Below, piece by piece: positions 6,435 through 15,804 of a stretch of DNA of 64,000 nt (positions within the stretch are counted from its first letter, which is position 1; each line of letters starts with the position of its first letter). The position numbers and the translations under genes are program-made. The stretch spans positions 558,001-622,000 of the forward strand of contig OY782679.1 in NCBI GenBank assembly GCA_963678055.1. Direction: 5' to 3'. This stretch comes from CAXXOK01 sp963678055 (GTDB taxonomy: Bacteria; Bacillota; Clostridia; Christensenellales; Aristaeellaceae). The notes below the pieces were generated by a model. It saw nothing but the letters and a program-made list of their open reading frames with translations. It did not search any database and was not told where the DNA came from.

Positions 6435-8264
6435 TTGAGTAAGAAGAAGGAAAATAGTAAGACAGGAATAGCACGTCTGCTTGAAATAGCGAATGAAAAA
6501 CGTGGGCTTTTAATACTGGCAGAGGTACTGTCCGTTCTAAGCGCGCTTATGCAGCTTGTTCCCTTTGCAGCGATATATTTTATCGTGGAGGAACTGCTGA
6601 AAAATGCAGTGAATCCGGGGCTTATTGACACAGCTATCATTCAGCATTGGGGCCTTATGGCGTTTATTTCACTTGTGCTGTCACTTGTGCTTTTATATGC
6701 GAGTTCTATGGCCTCCCACGTTTCGGCTTTCCGAATCTTGTACGGGCTTCGGCTGAAGTTAGCGGAGCACTTGGCCAAGCTGCCAATGGGGTATCATACG
6801 CAGAAATCCACAGGAGCCGTCAAAAAAATTCTGGAATTCAGCGTAGAGAAAATCGAAAGTTTTGTTGCACATCAACTCCCGGATTTTGTCGCGGCAGCAG
6901 CAACTCCCGTCATTATGCTGGTAGCTATGTATTATCTTGACTGGCGGCTGGCGTTGAGCTGCACCGTTCCCATCCTTGTGGCATTTTTATTGCAGATGTT
7001 TGCTTTTATGGGAGAAGAAGGAATGCGGGATTCCAGGCGCTATAACGACGCGTTGGAAGAAATGAATGCAACGGGTGTGGAATATGTACGCGGTATGCCA
7101 GCGGTCAAGGTATTCGGCATGACGGTGAAGTCATTTTTGCAGTTTTACAATACCATTAAAAATTACCACAGCCTCGCCGTGCGTATAGGAAAAACCTATA
7201 AGCGTCCGTATGCAGTGTTTTTCGTTTTGTTGACGTCTCTTTTATCGTTTATCCTGCCCGTTGGTGTTTTTATTCTAAGCGGACAACCGAACAATCAGGC
7301 GTTTGCCCTGACATTGCTGTTCTTTTTGATATTCGGACCGGGAGTATCCGTACCCGTACTGAAGCTTTTGTATCTTGGCGGGGATCTAAGACAGGTCTCT
7401 GAAGGCGTGAAAAGAGTGGACGCGATTCTCGCCCGGCAGCCCGTTGCTGAACCGGAGCATCCCGCGGTTCCCAAAAACTATACGGTAGCGTTTGAAAATG
7501 TCAGTTTTTCGTATGACGATCAGGATGCGGCGACGCGTGTCAATGCCCTTACCGATGTTTCCTTTATCGCCAATGAAAAAGAAATGACCGCGTTGGTCGG
7601 GCCATCCGGAAGCGGAAAATCGACCATTGCAAACCTCATCCCCCGATTTTGGGACGTCTCTTCGGGCAGTATCTGTATCGGGGGCGTCGATATCAGGCAT
7701 ATGAAAATAGAAAAGCTGATGGACGCGGTATCCTTTGTTTTTCAAGATGTGCACCTGTTTTATGACACGATCGAGGAAAACATCCGCATGGGAAATATGA
7801 GCGCTACCAAGGAACAAATCGTCGAGGCGGCCAAGAAAGCGTGCTGTCACGAGTTTATCGAAAATCTTCCGCAAGGCTATCAGACGAAGATTGGAGAAGG
7901 CGGCACCTATCTTTCGGGCGGTGAGGCACAGCGTGTTTCCATTGCACGGGCGTTGCTTAAAGACGCTCCTATTCTTGTGCTCGATGAGGCCACATCGTTT
8001 GCCGACCCTGAGAACGAGACAAAAATACAGCAAGGGTTGAGCGAGCTTATACGGGGAAAGACAGTGATCATCATCGCTCACCGCCTGTCCACGATACGGG
8101 AAGCCGATCAGATACTTGTAATAGACGCGGGGAAAATCGTCGAGGGTGGTCGGCACGATGCGCTTGTGGAACGAAACGGGCTTTATCAGCGGATGTGGGA
8201 AGCCCATATCGATGCGGGGGCATGGGCTATAGCAAAAGAGACGCTTGGAAAGGAGGCGCAGTAG
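6435..8264 (+). CDS. ABC half-transporter (permease-ATPase fusion), YbtPQ/IrtAB-like subunit 1
   Basis: I favour the TTG at 6435, which has GAGGTG six bases upstream; a GTG at 6426 is in frame. The N-terminal 320 residues hold about six membrane helices. The ATPase part has Walker A GPSGSGKST, a signature YLSGGEAQRVS, Walker B ILVLDEATSFADPENE and a switch His in IIIAHRLSTI. Export-type ABC proteins normally read SALD after the Walker B Glu. The FADPENE variant is, to my memory, typical of the siderophore importers YbtP, YbtQ and IrtA/B, which keep an exporter fold but import. It overlaps no neighbour and is two bases from the partner subunit, so the two probably form a heterodimer. Confidence 0.88.
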   Translation: MSKKKENSKTGIARLLEIANEKRGLLILAEVLSVLSALMQLVPFAAIYFIVEELLKNAVNPGLIDTAIIQHWGLMAFISLVLSLVLLYASSMASHVSAFRILYGLRLKLAEHLAKLPMGYHTQKSTGAVKKILEFSVEKIESFVAHQLPDFVAAAATPVIMLVAMYYLDWRLALSCTVPILVAFLLQMFAFMGEEGMRDSRRYNDALEEMNATGVEYVRGMPAVKVFGMTVKSFLQFYNTIKNYHSLAVRIGKTYKRPYAVFFVLLTSLLSFILPVGVFILSGQPNNQAFALTLLFFLIFGPGVSVPVLKLLYLGGDLRQVSEGVKRVDAILARQPVAEPEHPAVPKNYTVAFENVSFSYDDQDAATRVNALTDVSFIANEKEMTALVGPSGSGKSTIANLIPRFWDVSSGSICIGGVDIRHMKIEKLMDAVSFVFQDVHLFYDTIEENIRMGNMSATKEQIVEAAKKACCHEFIENLPQGYQTKIGEGGTYLSGGEAQRVSIARALLKDAPILVLDEATSFADPENETKIQQGLSELIRGKTVIIIAHRLSTIREADQILVIDAGKIVEGGRHDALVERNGLYQRMWEAHIDAGAWAIAKETLGKEAQ

Positions 8265-8266
8265 CA

Positions 8267-10006
8267 GTGAAGAAATTTTTCTACAACATGTCCAGCGGCA
8301 ATCCAAAGACCTTGGTCATGCCATGCTTTGCCGCTTTTGTAAACGGGCTTTGCAAAATACTGCCGGCGGCACTTCTTTTCGAGGTGTTTAATACCGTTTA
8401 TCTATATTTCGCAAATCCCGATACGACCTTGGATATCGCGCACCTATGGCTGGTGAGCGCAATACTTATCGGCTGGATCATTGTTCTGTTTATTTCATTT
8501 TCCTTTGAATATAATAAAACGCTCACCGCGTCCTATGATGTTTCGGCAAAGGGACGGACGGCCTTGGCAGAGCATCTGCGTAAGCTGTCTCTGGGTTTTC
8601 TGGGCAGCCGTGATCCGGGTGATCTTACGACGATGATGCTGAGCGATTATACGCAGGTTGAAACGACGAACGCGCACTATCTGCCACAGCTTGTAAGCGC
8701 TGTGACATTTCCTGTTTTGGCTTTTATGTCACTGCTGTTTTTCAACTGGAAAATGGCGTTGGCCATGTTCGTTGCTATGCCGGTATCCCTGATCGTTGTA
8801 TGGCTTTCGACCGGACTACAGCTCCGCCTTGGGAAAAGCCACGTGAAAGCAAAAGTGGACAGTGCCAGCCGTTTGCAGGAATACCTGCTCGGAATGAGGG
8901 AAATCAAGGCCTACAATATGGGCGGCGAACGGTTTGGGCGGCTGCAAGAAGCCTTTCAACGTCTTATGCGCGAATCCATCCGTATCGAGGGCATCATGGG
9001 GCCTGTGATGATGGTCGCCATTGCAATATTACGCTCCGGATTGACCGTGATGATTTCCGTTGGCTCCTATTTGCTTTTGGACGGGGAACTGACTCTTCCT
9101 GTGTTTCTTGTGTTCCTGTTGCTTGGAACCCGTGTATTTGATCCTATGGCCTCAGTGCTTACCAATTATTCCTCAATTCGCTATTCGTTGCTGAGTGCCG
9201 AGCGTATTATGGAAATACGCCACGAAAGCCCTCTGCCGGGAAGCAAAGATGCGCCGGACGGGAATAGCATTCGGTTTGAGAACGTGACCTTCTCCTATGA
9301 TGAAGGCGACGTACTGAGCGACGTCACGTTTTCAATACCTGCGAAAAGTATCACGGCACTCGTAGGCCCGTCCGGCAGCGGTAAAAGCACAATAACACGA
9401 CTGATCGCCCGCTTCTGGGACGTGCAGGGTGGTAACGTGCTTTTGGACGGCGTGAATATCAAAGAGATTGACCCCGAAAAACTACTGTCCCGTATTTCAA
9501 TGGTTTTTCAGGATGTCTATCTTTTTAAGGATACAATACGCAATAACATCAAAGTCGGTAAGATGAACGCCACGCAGGAAGAGATTGAGCAGGTGGCCAA
9601 GCAGGCCTGTTGCCACGACTTTATCATGAAGCTGCCGCAGGGCTACGATACGCCGGTCGGAGAGGGCGGCTGCACACTTTCCGGCGGGGAAAAACAACGG
9701 ATATCCATAGCTCGCGCCCTGTTAAAGGACGCGCCGATTGTGCTGCTGGACGAGGCGACGGCATCGCTAGACCCGGAAAATGAAACGCAGGTGCAGCGCG
9801 CCATAAACGCCCTTGTTGCAAACAAAACCGTAGTCATTATTGCGCACCGACTCAAAACCATAAAGGGTGCGGACAACATTATTGTTTTAGAAGATGGACG
9901 GATCGCGGAGCAGGGTAAGCATGAAGAACTTTTAAACAAAAAAGGCCTGTATCATCGTCTTTGGAATCTGCAGCAGCAATCGGCAGGTTGGAGCATGAAA
10001 GTATGA
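8267..10006 (+). CDS. ABC half-transporter (permease-ATPase fusion), YbtPQ/IrtAB-like subunit 2
   Basis: The start is a GTG at 8267, with AAAGGAGG at 8247-8254 inside the end of the preceding gene, so the two are translationally linked. The 579-residue product has six hydrophobic segments in its first 300 residues (for example LPVFLVFLLLGTRVFDPM). A full ATPase follows: Walker A GPSGSGKST, signature TLSGGEKQRIS, Walker B IVLLDEATASLDPENE, switch His in IIAHRLKTI. It should pair with the preceding half-transporter. Both ATP sites look intact. The predicted role is uptake of a metal-loaded small molecule across the cytoplasmic membrane. The substrate cannot be read from sequence. The neighbouring ECF genes may act with or separately from this pair. 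Confidence 0.88.
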   Translation: MKKFFYNMSSGNPKTLVMPCFAAFVNGLCKILPAALLFEVFNTVYLYFANPDTTLDIAHLWLVSAILIGWIIVLFISFSFEYNKTLTASYDVSAKGRTALAEHLRKLSLGFLGSRDPGDLTTMMLSDYTQVETTNAHYLPQLVSAVTFPVLAFMSLLFFNWKMALAMFVAMPVSLIVVWLSTGLQLRLGKSHVKAKVDSASRLQEYLLGMREIKAYNMGGERFGRLQEAFQRLMRESIRIEGIMGPVMMVAIAILRSGLTVMISVGSYLLLDGELTLPVFLVFLLLGTRVFDPMASVLTNYSSIRYSLLSAERIMEIRHESPLPGSKDAPDGNSIRFENVTFSYDEGDVLSDVTFSIPAKSITALVGPSGSGKSTITRLIARFWDVQGGNVLLDGVNIKEIDPEKLLSRISMVFQDVYLFKDTIRNNIKVGKMNATQEEIEQVAKQACCHDFIMKLPQGYDTPVGEGGCTLSGGEKQRISIARALLKDAPIVLLDEATASLDPENETQVQRAINALVANKTVVIIAHRLKTIKGADNIIVLEDGRIAEQGKHEELLNKKGLYHRLWNLQQQSAGWSMKV

Positions 10007-10701
10007 GAGTAGAAAGCGGAGCGCTTCATTTCGACCCAAGGACAAAGCTTTTTGCCGTCCTCCTTCTCGGGGCGTTTACATTTGCAGTAACCGAAACGGG
10101 CGTTCTTTTACTGCTTGCCGTGACATCTGTCTACCTGCTTGTTCAAGGGATGTATAAAAAAACCTTGAAGTTTTTGCTGGGTTTTGAAATTTTGTTCGGC
10201 CTGCAGTACCTCATTGATACATATCTGACAGGAGCCGCCGCTTTTTTCGGCTTTGTTGTATTTATCATCGTCCGTTTTATTCCCGTGCTCATGGCGGCGT
10301 CGGCACTTTCCGCAGCGCCGTCCGGGGAAATGATTGCGGCGCTGCAGAAAATGCATATACCCAAAGCTGTGATTATTCCGCTGGCGGTAGGGCTTCGTTT
10401 TATGCCGAGCATCTCCAAGGAGTTTTCTGCGATCCGGGACGCCATGCGACTGCGGGGCATCTCACTTGCCTCATGGAACACGCTTGCGCACCCCGTAATA
10501 ACGGCAGAGTGCGTTCTTGTGCCCTTGCTGATCCGAAGTATGAAGATATCTGACGAATTGGGCGCATCCGCTACGGCGCGCGGCATCGACAATCCCGGAC
10601 CAAGGACTTGCTTGCGGCAGCTTCATTTTGGACTTTCGGACGGAATTACACTGCTTGCATTCAGCGCCGTGGGGATACTGACAGGTATGTTTTTTACATA
10701 G
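10003..10701 (+). CDS. EcfT/CbiQ-family energy-coupling transmembrane protein
   Basis: The ATG at 10003 overlaps the stop of the ABC gene (ATGA), which points to coupled translation; the longer in-frame extension is not needed. The protein has about 232 residues with four to five hydrophobic segments: DPRTKLFAVLLLGAFTFAV, VLLLLAVTSVYLLV, ILFGLQYLI, FFGFVVFIIVRFIPVL. It carries the two cytoplasmic Ala-Arg-Gly-type coupling helices of the family, AIRDAMRLRGISL and SATARGID, which contact the ATPases. EcfT is the scaffold that links the S component to the EcfA ATPases. It is directly followed by a two-domain EcfA gene, and an MptD S component opens the operon, so a complete ECF importer is present. 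Confidence 0.88.
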   Translation: MRVESGALHFDPRTKLFAVLLLGAFTFAVTETGVLLLLAVTSVYLLVQGMYKKTLKFLLGFEILFGLQYLIDTYLTGAAAFFGFVVFIIVRFIPVLMAASALSAAPSGEMIAALQKMHIPKAVIIPLAVGLRFMPSISKEFSAIRDAMRLRGISLASWNTLAHPVITAECVLVPLLIRSMKISDELGASATARGIDNPGPRTCLRQLHFGLSDGITLLAFSAVGILTGMFFT

Positions 10702-10723
10702 ACACATCGAGGACGGAGAATAC

Positions 10724-12220
10724 ATGATTGAACTGAGAAACATTAGCTTTCGATTTAACAACGAACAGGAGCAGATATCAAAGCTGTCGCTGAAGGTAAA
10801 ACGAGGTGAATTCGTAGTCATAACCGGCCCCTCCGGCTGTGGAAAAACAACGCTTACCCGCATTATCAACGGGCTTATCCCATATTATTATGAGGGAACG
10901 CTGACCGGGAAATTCCACCTTAATGGACAAAACACAGAAGCTCTTCAGCCATGGGAATTCGGCAAGTGTGTGGGGAGCGTGTTTCAGGATCCGCGAAGCC
11001 AGTTCTTTGCCGCCGTTTCGGAAGACGAAATAGCGTTTTGCTGCGAAAACTACAGTGTACCCTCGGAAGAGATTGCGACAAGGGTTGACGATATGGCAAA
11101 CGCCCTGGGTATAAAGCCGCTTCTTTCCAGGGAATTACTGACTCTTTCGAGCGGAGAAAAGCAAAAAGTCGCCGTAGCGTCCGCCTCGGCGATGGGCCCG
11201 CCCGTTTATGTTTTGGACGAACCGTCGGCTAATTTGGATATGAATGCCACGCAAGAGCTTGCGGAAATCCTGAACCGCTTAAAGAATAATGGCAACACGA
11301 TCGTGATTGCCGAGCACCGGCTTTATTATCTGATGGCGCTTGCAGACCGCATCGTATATTTAACGGATGGTAAAATCCGGCATGAATACACAGCACAACA
11401 GATGAGAGCCTTAACAAGACAGCAGCTTGACGATATGGGGCTTCGGGCAACAAGCGTAGAAGAATCCGGCCATGATTGGATTCGCGGTGACATAGTTGCG
11501 AGAGGCGGCAAGCCTGCCGTAAGCGTTAAAGATGTATATCTGAAGGTTGGAAAGAGCCGTGATTACCTTCTTTCGGCGCTGTCTTTTGATATTCACCAGG
11601 GGGAAATCGTGGCTTTGACGGGCTCAAACGGTGTGGGTAAGACAACGCTTGCACGCACGCTGTGCGGACTTGCTCGGGAGACGAGCGGGCAGATATTGTT
11701 TCATGGAAGTGCAGTCAAGTCTTCCGCACGGTATAAATACGCATGGTTTGTTATGCAGGATGCCGACTGCCAGTTGTTTTCCGAAAGTGTTCTGGGAGAG
11801 ATGACCGTCGGCAAAAAGGCGTCGCCGGAGCTTTTAGAAAAAGCGGAGGGACTATTGACGGAGCTGGACCTGTGGCAATACAAGGACAGACATCCGGCCT
11901 CACTCTCCGGCGGGCAGAAACAGCGGCTTACACTGGCCGTGGCGCTTATGCAGGATACCAGTCTGCTGGTTTTAGATGAGCCAACCTCCGGCCTTGATGG
12001 GAAAAATCTTGAAAAGGTAGTACAGTGCGTGAAAAAGCATGCGCAAGCAGATAAGGCGGTTCTGATCATCACACATGATCACGAGCTTGTGCAAAAAGCC
12101 TGTACAAGAATGCTTCATTTGAAAGACGGTACGCTGACTAATGATTTTCTTTTGCAAAAAGATACGTTTGGGACAGCGATCAACTGCTTGCTGGCAGAAA
12201 AAGATGCTCAGTATCGGTAA
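10724..12220 (+). CDS. ECF transporter ATPase with two fused nucleotide-binding domains
   Basis: The 498-residue protein contains two complete ABC ATPase domains in tandem, replacing separate EcfA1 and EcfA2. Domain 1 (about 1-240) has Walker A GPSGCGKTTL, signature LSSGEKQKVA and Walker B VYVLDEPSANLD. Domain 2 (about 265-495) has GSNGVGKTTL, SLSGGQKQRLTLA and LLVLDEPTSGLDG. There are no membrane segments. It powers the EcfT/S-component importer encoded upstream. The ATG is preceded by GGACGGAG. It is followed nine bases later by a GAGGGG site and the DtxR-type repressor gene, the last gene of the operon. Confidence 0.9.
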   Translation: MIELRNISFRFNNEQEQISKLSLKVKRGEFVVITGPSGCGKTTLTRIINGLIPYYYEGTLTGKFHLNGQNTEALQPWEFGKCVGSVFQDPRSQFFAAVSEDEIAFCCENYSVPSEEIATRVDDMANALGIKPLLSRELLTLSSGEKQKVAVASASAMGPPVYVLDEPSANLDMNATQELAEILNRLKNNGNTIVIAEHRLYYLMALADRIVYLTDGKIRHEYTAQQMRALTRQQLDDMGLRATSVEESGHDWIRGDIVARGGKPAVSVKDVYLKVGKSRDYLLSALSFDIHQGEIVALTGSNGVGKTTLARTLCGLARETSGQILFHGSAVKSSARYKYAWFVMQDADCQLFSESVLGEMTVGKKASPELLEKAEGLLTELDLWQYKDRHPASLSGGQKQRLTLAVALMQDTSLLVLDEPTSGLDGKNLEKVVQCVKKHAQADKAVLIITHDHELVQKACTRMLHLKDGTLTNDFLLQKDTFGTAINCLLAEKDAQYR

Positions 12221-12243
12221 TTTGATAAGTGAGGGGTAAAAAG

Positions 12244-12612
12244 GTGAACCTTACCACGTCAAAAGAGCATTACCTTAAAACGATATATAGTTTGTCAGAT
12301 GATAATCAGGGCGTGCATATAACGGAAATAGCGGAGAAACTCGAAATATCCAAAGCAAGTGTATGTACTGCCATGAAAGCTTTGCAAGAGGGTAATTATA
12401 TATACAGAGGTAAAAAGCGACTCGTTTACCTGACGAAAAAGGGGGAAATGCAGGCGCGTAGCCTGACTGAAAAATTTGAGACGATTCAATGCTTTTTGAT
12501 GAGAATCTTACACATAGACAGTGAAATTGCAGCACAAGATGCGTGTGTCATGGAGCATGTTGTAAGCACCGAAACCTTACATGCAATGCTTTCCTTAACG
12601 AATCAACATTGA
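12244..12612 (+). CDS. DtxR-family metal-dependent repressor, short form
   Basis: I choose the GTG at 12244, with GAGGGG seven bases upstream; an earlier GTG at 12229 lies on that site. The 122-residue protein has the winged helix (HITEIAEKLEISKASVCTAM, then GLVYLTKKG-like wing RLVYLTKKG) and a short metal/dimerisation domain. It lacks the C-terminal SH3-like domain of DtxR. Aligned by eye, the ligands are His9 (in place of DtxR Met10), Cys101, Glu104 and His105, in CVMEH. This is a DtxR-like Cys-x2-Glu-His set rather than the Glu-x2-Glu-His of MntR. That suggests iron or another soft metal. It is the last gene of the uptake operon and probably binds the two GTTAG-N6-CTAAC palindromes. Confidence 0.85.
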   Translation: MNLTTSKEHYLKTIYSLSDDNQGVHITEIAEKLEISKASVCTAMKALQEGNYIYRGKKRLVYLTKKGEMQARSLTEKFETIQCFLMRILHIDSEIAAQDACVMEHVVSTETLHAMLSLTNQH

Positions 12613-12777
12613 AAACCCGCATGGCTGTAGGGTAAAAAAGTAATCAGATAATTATAAATCAACCCCAAATTGTATGATAGCCAACCAAAATACATGCAGT
12701 TGGAAGGTGTTTTATGTGCATTCGGTGTAGTTATCAATAAGAACTTTAGAAAATTGCCATTTGAGGGGATACTCTAT

Positions 12778-14925
12778 ATGAATACGAAAAGGCCTTGGTC
12801 CACGGTAGTCTTATCCGTGTTTTTCTTTTGTTTGATCTGCTTATTTTCAGAGGGCACAATGGCTGAGGAAGTGTCGGATATAAGTAATATACGTAGCTTT
12901 GCGGGCATAGATGGCGGCTTGATATTAGAAAATACGGAAGGCTATTATTGGAAGGACAGTAGTGGTGTTCTGACTACATTGCACGTGCCGGATGACGTTA
13001 ACCGAGATTCCTTTACGCTCATTGATGGCTATGGCATAGATACAATAACCGGTGCTGTTTATCAACCGATTATCACCAATCATGATTCTTTAGCATGGTT
13101 GAAGGTGGTGGACGAAAATGATGATTTGGTGGAATTGTTAGGCCGATGTTTAGATATTGCTGTAATAGATAATAGTATCTATATTTCAGCATTTTCTGAG
13201 GATGATCTAATAGTCGATATTTACCAGTATTCTATTGTCGACCGTTTCGTTGAAAGGGTTTCGGATAACAACATTCATGCGATTACATCCTATCAAAACT
13301 CGCAGCTTATGGTTGCCGGTTTCGATACACAGAATCGGGGCTATACGTTCTATTTGTGGGATCCCAAAACATTAACCGAAACGTTGTGGGGCGAAATGGA
13401 TGGTCCTCATTCTTTAAGCAAAGTTTGGGGGCTGACATATAGTGCATCTGAAAACGTTGCCTATTTTGTGCTTGAAGATCGCGTCTACCGATTGGAACAA
13501 GGTCAATCTCCAGAAATCATTGGTTACTTGTCTGATAATCCATCAATGGTGAATGCCGCTGTTTTAGGTGATGGAACATACTGCATAAACGTAAAAGGAC
13601 GGCTTCAAGCGTTTTCAATTGAAGGCTTTAGCAAAAGAAGAATGCTGACCATAGCGGGTGAATTCCTTTCCAGTGATATGAACCCTTCTTTTTCAAAGCT
13701 ATATCCAGAAATCGATGTGCGTATGCTCAGTGATGACACGTTCTCAGCGGATCAGGTATTGCTGGATTTAACAACACACCAAGCCCAGGCTGATATTTTT
13801 ACGCTAAATGTTTCCAGCGGGATCTATTCTGCAATACAAGAAAAGGGATTCTGTTTCGATCTTTCTCAATCCAAAATTCTTCATGATTTTACATTAGAGT
13901 TATATCCCGAAATATACAAGTGGGTCGTCTCGGATGGCAGTATTACCGCGTTTCCAGTTGAGTTGCATACCGATTCATTACTGGCGATTAATGAGTTGGT
14001 GATGGCAGAATTAGGTCTTGACAAACCTGCTACATTTCAGGATCTTATTACGCTCTATGCACAGTGGGATGACATATCCTCGATACATGCAGATGCCTAT
14101 ACATTATCTACATGGCAACCTATCGCGCACAGTCATCGCATGATTGCTGATTTTACAAATTTATATATTTCCTCAATTCCGGAAGGAGAACCAAGAGATT
14201 TTGAGGCGAAGGCTTACATAGATACGCTCGCATACCTTGATGAGAAGAGCATGCTGTTTCCAACACAGCGCTCGGAAAACGAAACGGAGTATAGTGAAGA
14301 AGATTTCGAAAGCTTCACATTATTAATCACAAGCTACCCATTGCTGAATACAGATAGTTGCGGTTCAGAATCTAACTTTATTGCCATGCCTCTTGCCATT
14401 GACAAAAATCATACAGCTGTTATTCCGGCTTCCCTTAAAGTGCTTGCTGTCAATGCCGCATCACCAAACATAGACATTGCTATTAAATACCTGGAGTGTT
14501 TAGCAAATAATTATCCGGCTGAATCCAGCATTATGTTTTTAAATAAGCCGGCAGTGCCTATAGAAAACGCGGTATATGCAGAGAACAAGCAAACCTATTC
14601 TCAAATGAAGGAGGACCTCTTAGTGCTCCTGGAAAATGCAAAACCTGAAGAAGAAGCCAGTCTAAAATCCAAATTGGATGAAGTGGAATTTGCTCTTTGG
14701 GAAACAGAAATGTTGCGTTGGTACATATCGCAAGAGGATATCGAAAGGTATCAAGCGATTGCTCCATTGATTCGTATCCTACCTGACGATGGCTTTAAGT
14801 TTTACTTGACTTTGCCCAATATGCAGTTGCTCGTACATGAGTACGTAAACGAAGAAATCACTGCAACTGAATTTGCGAGGAGATTTAACGCAATCCAGAA
14901 GATGATAAATGCGGAACGGAAATGA
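12778..14925 (+). CDS. Large secreted protein with extracellular solute-binding-like domain
   Basis: The ATG at 12778 follows GAGGGGAT and opens a signal peptide (MNTKRPWSTVVLSVFFF, ending near TMAEEV); the upstream in-frame extension is discarded. The mature 685-residue protein has two parts. The first 290 or so residues are beta-rich with repeated Tyr/Trp-Asp motifs, suggesting a propeller-like sensor. The rest resembles family-1 solute-binding proteins of ABC importers: RMLTIAGEFLSSDMNPSFSK, YPEIDVRMLSDD, ADIFTLNVSSGIYSAI, ITAFPVELHTDSLLAINELV. No lipobox Cys is seen, so it is probably free or wall-held. No matching ABC permease gene is adjacent. The substrate is unknown. It sits inside the tRNA-Ala-flanked island. 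Confidence 0.7.
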   Translation: MNTKRPWSTVVLSVFFFCLICLFSEGTMAEEVSDISNIRSFAGIDGGLILENTEGYYWKDSSGVLTTLHVPDDVNRDSFTLIDGYGIDTITGAVYQPIITNHDSLAWLKVVDENDDLVELLGRCLDIAVIDNSIYISAFSEDDLIVDIYQYSIVDRFVERVSDNNIHAITSYQNSQLMVAGFDTQNRGYTFYLWDPKTLTETLWGEMDGPHSLSKVWGLTYSASENVAYFVLEDRVYRLEQGQSPEIIGYLSDNPSMVNAAVLGDGTYCINVKGRLQAFSIEGFSKRRMLTIAGEFLSSDMNPSFSKLYPEIDVRMLSDDTFSADQVLLDLTTHQAQADIFTLNVSSGIYSAIQEKGFCFDLSQSKILHDFTLELYPEIYKWVVSDGSITAFPVELHTDSLLAINELVMAELGLDKPATFQDLITLYAQWDDISSIHADAYTLSTWQPIAHSHRMIADFTNLYISSIPEGEPRDFEAKAYIDTLAYLDEKSMLFPTQRSENETEYSEEDFESFTLLITSYPLLNTDSCGSESNFIAMPLAIDKNHTAVIPASLKVLAVNAASPNIDIAIKYLECLANNYPAESSIMFLNKPAVPIENAVYAENKQTYSQMKEDLLVLLENAKPEEEASLKSKLDEVEFALWETEMLRWYISQEDIERYQAIAPLIRILPDDGFKFYLTLPNMQLLVHEYVNEEITATEFARRFNAIQKMINAERK

Positions 14926-15013
14926 TTCAATACCAATGATGACTATTTATCTGTAGCTGTTTATGGTAAGTCAAAATTCTTTGATAAATTGTATTCGATT
15001 TTAGATGCGCAGC

Positions 15014-15187
15014 GTTCATGCCCTCCGCTATACTTTCGCAACTGAATGGGTATGATCCGGGAAAGACATTCGCACTCTTTCAGAAATCCTTGGGCACACC
15101 AATGTTGCATTCACCATGCAAACCTGTGTCCACAGCGATACTGCAACAAAGCGTAAGGGTATGGGGGTTATGGCGAATTTAATCTAG
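15014..15187 (+). pseudogene. Dead C-terminal fragment of a tyrosine recombinase (integrase)
   Basis: One frame reads HALRYTFATEWV, an in-frame TGA, then GKDIRTLSEILGHTNVAFTM, QTCVHSDTATKRKGM and a terminal stop. This covers the Arg-II box (H-x-L-R-x-T-F-A-T), the LGH box and the nucleophile region of phage-type integrases. In place of the usual Tyr in QTYVH there is Cys. With the internal stop and the missing N-terminus, it cannot be active. It lies inside the element flanked by tRNA-Ala attachment-like repeats and is probably what is left of the enzyme that inserted it. Confidence 0.85.
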
Positions 15188-15804
15188 CATGCACTAAAAT
15201 GCAATATCATAAAGGATTCGGTGGAGGGGGAAGACCTCTATATTTGTTCGGGTATAGAAATAACACTCGATAAACGATTCATTTCAAGCATACAGATAGA
15301 ATCATAGTTTTTAATTATTCGTACTCATGAAGATTACGAGGCTGTATAAAATGCGTTTGCTACTGCTATCCCAGCCCAAAGCTGGGTGCAGCATGTCGCA
15401 GCGATGGAAGCGCTTGTGCTAGATCTGGCGGAGTGCAAATGATGGGGTTCTCATGCGAGCAAGAACATGGCAGAGAAATAATCCCAGTACTGTTTTGTCA
15501 GTTGTAGATTGAAGATGTTGAGGCTCCTACGCATATTAAATGTTGGGATATGATGAGGTTCGTGCGCGTGTAGTAATAATGAAAAAATGGTAGCATATTC
15601 GCATGCGCAAGAGAGGGGGGCTAGCAGGTTCGTGGAACAGCAAACAATGGTGGATAAGATAGTTTATTGATAGTGAGCCAAATTTCCTTTTGATATACTC
15701 GCTTTCGGCAGGATTTGGATTGTGAAATCTGAGGGGGTGTTGTATAGTTAAATCACATCTACAATAAATATAAAATACTATTGCTTATAAAGGGAGGAGA
15801 ATCT
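15188..15804 (+). other. Non-coding, decayed stretch between integrase remnant and KAP gene
   Basis: There is no intact gene. Around 15335-15445 one frame looks like worn coding sequence (NAFATAIPAQSWVQHVAAME, then ALVLDLAECK) but is broken by stops and has no recognised family. The last 80 bases are AT-rich and should hold the promoter of the KAP gene; I cannot pick boxes with confidence. Confidence 0.4.

Noticed and set aside
7386..8306. A 306-codon minus-strand frame
   Set aside because: It is fully antisense to the ABC half-transporter, whose Walker and signature motifs are intact; no ribosome site or family resemblance.
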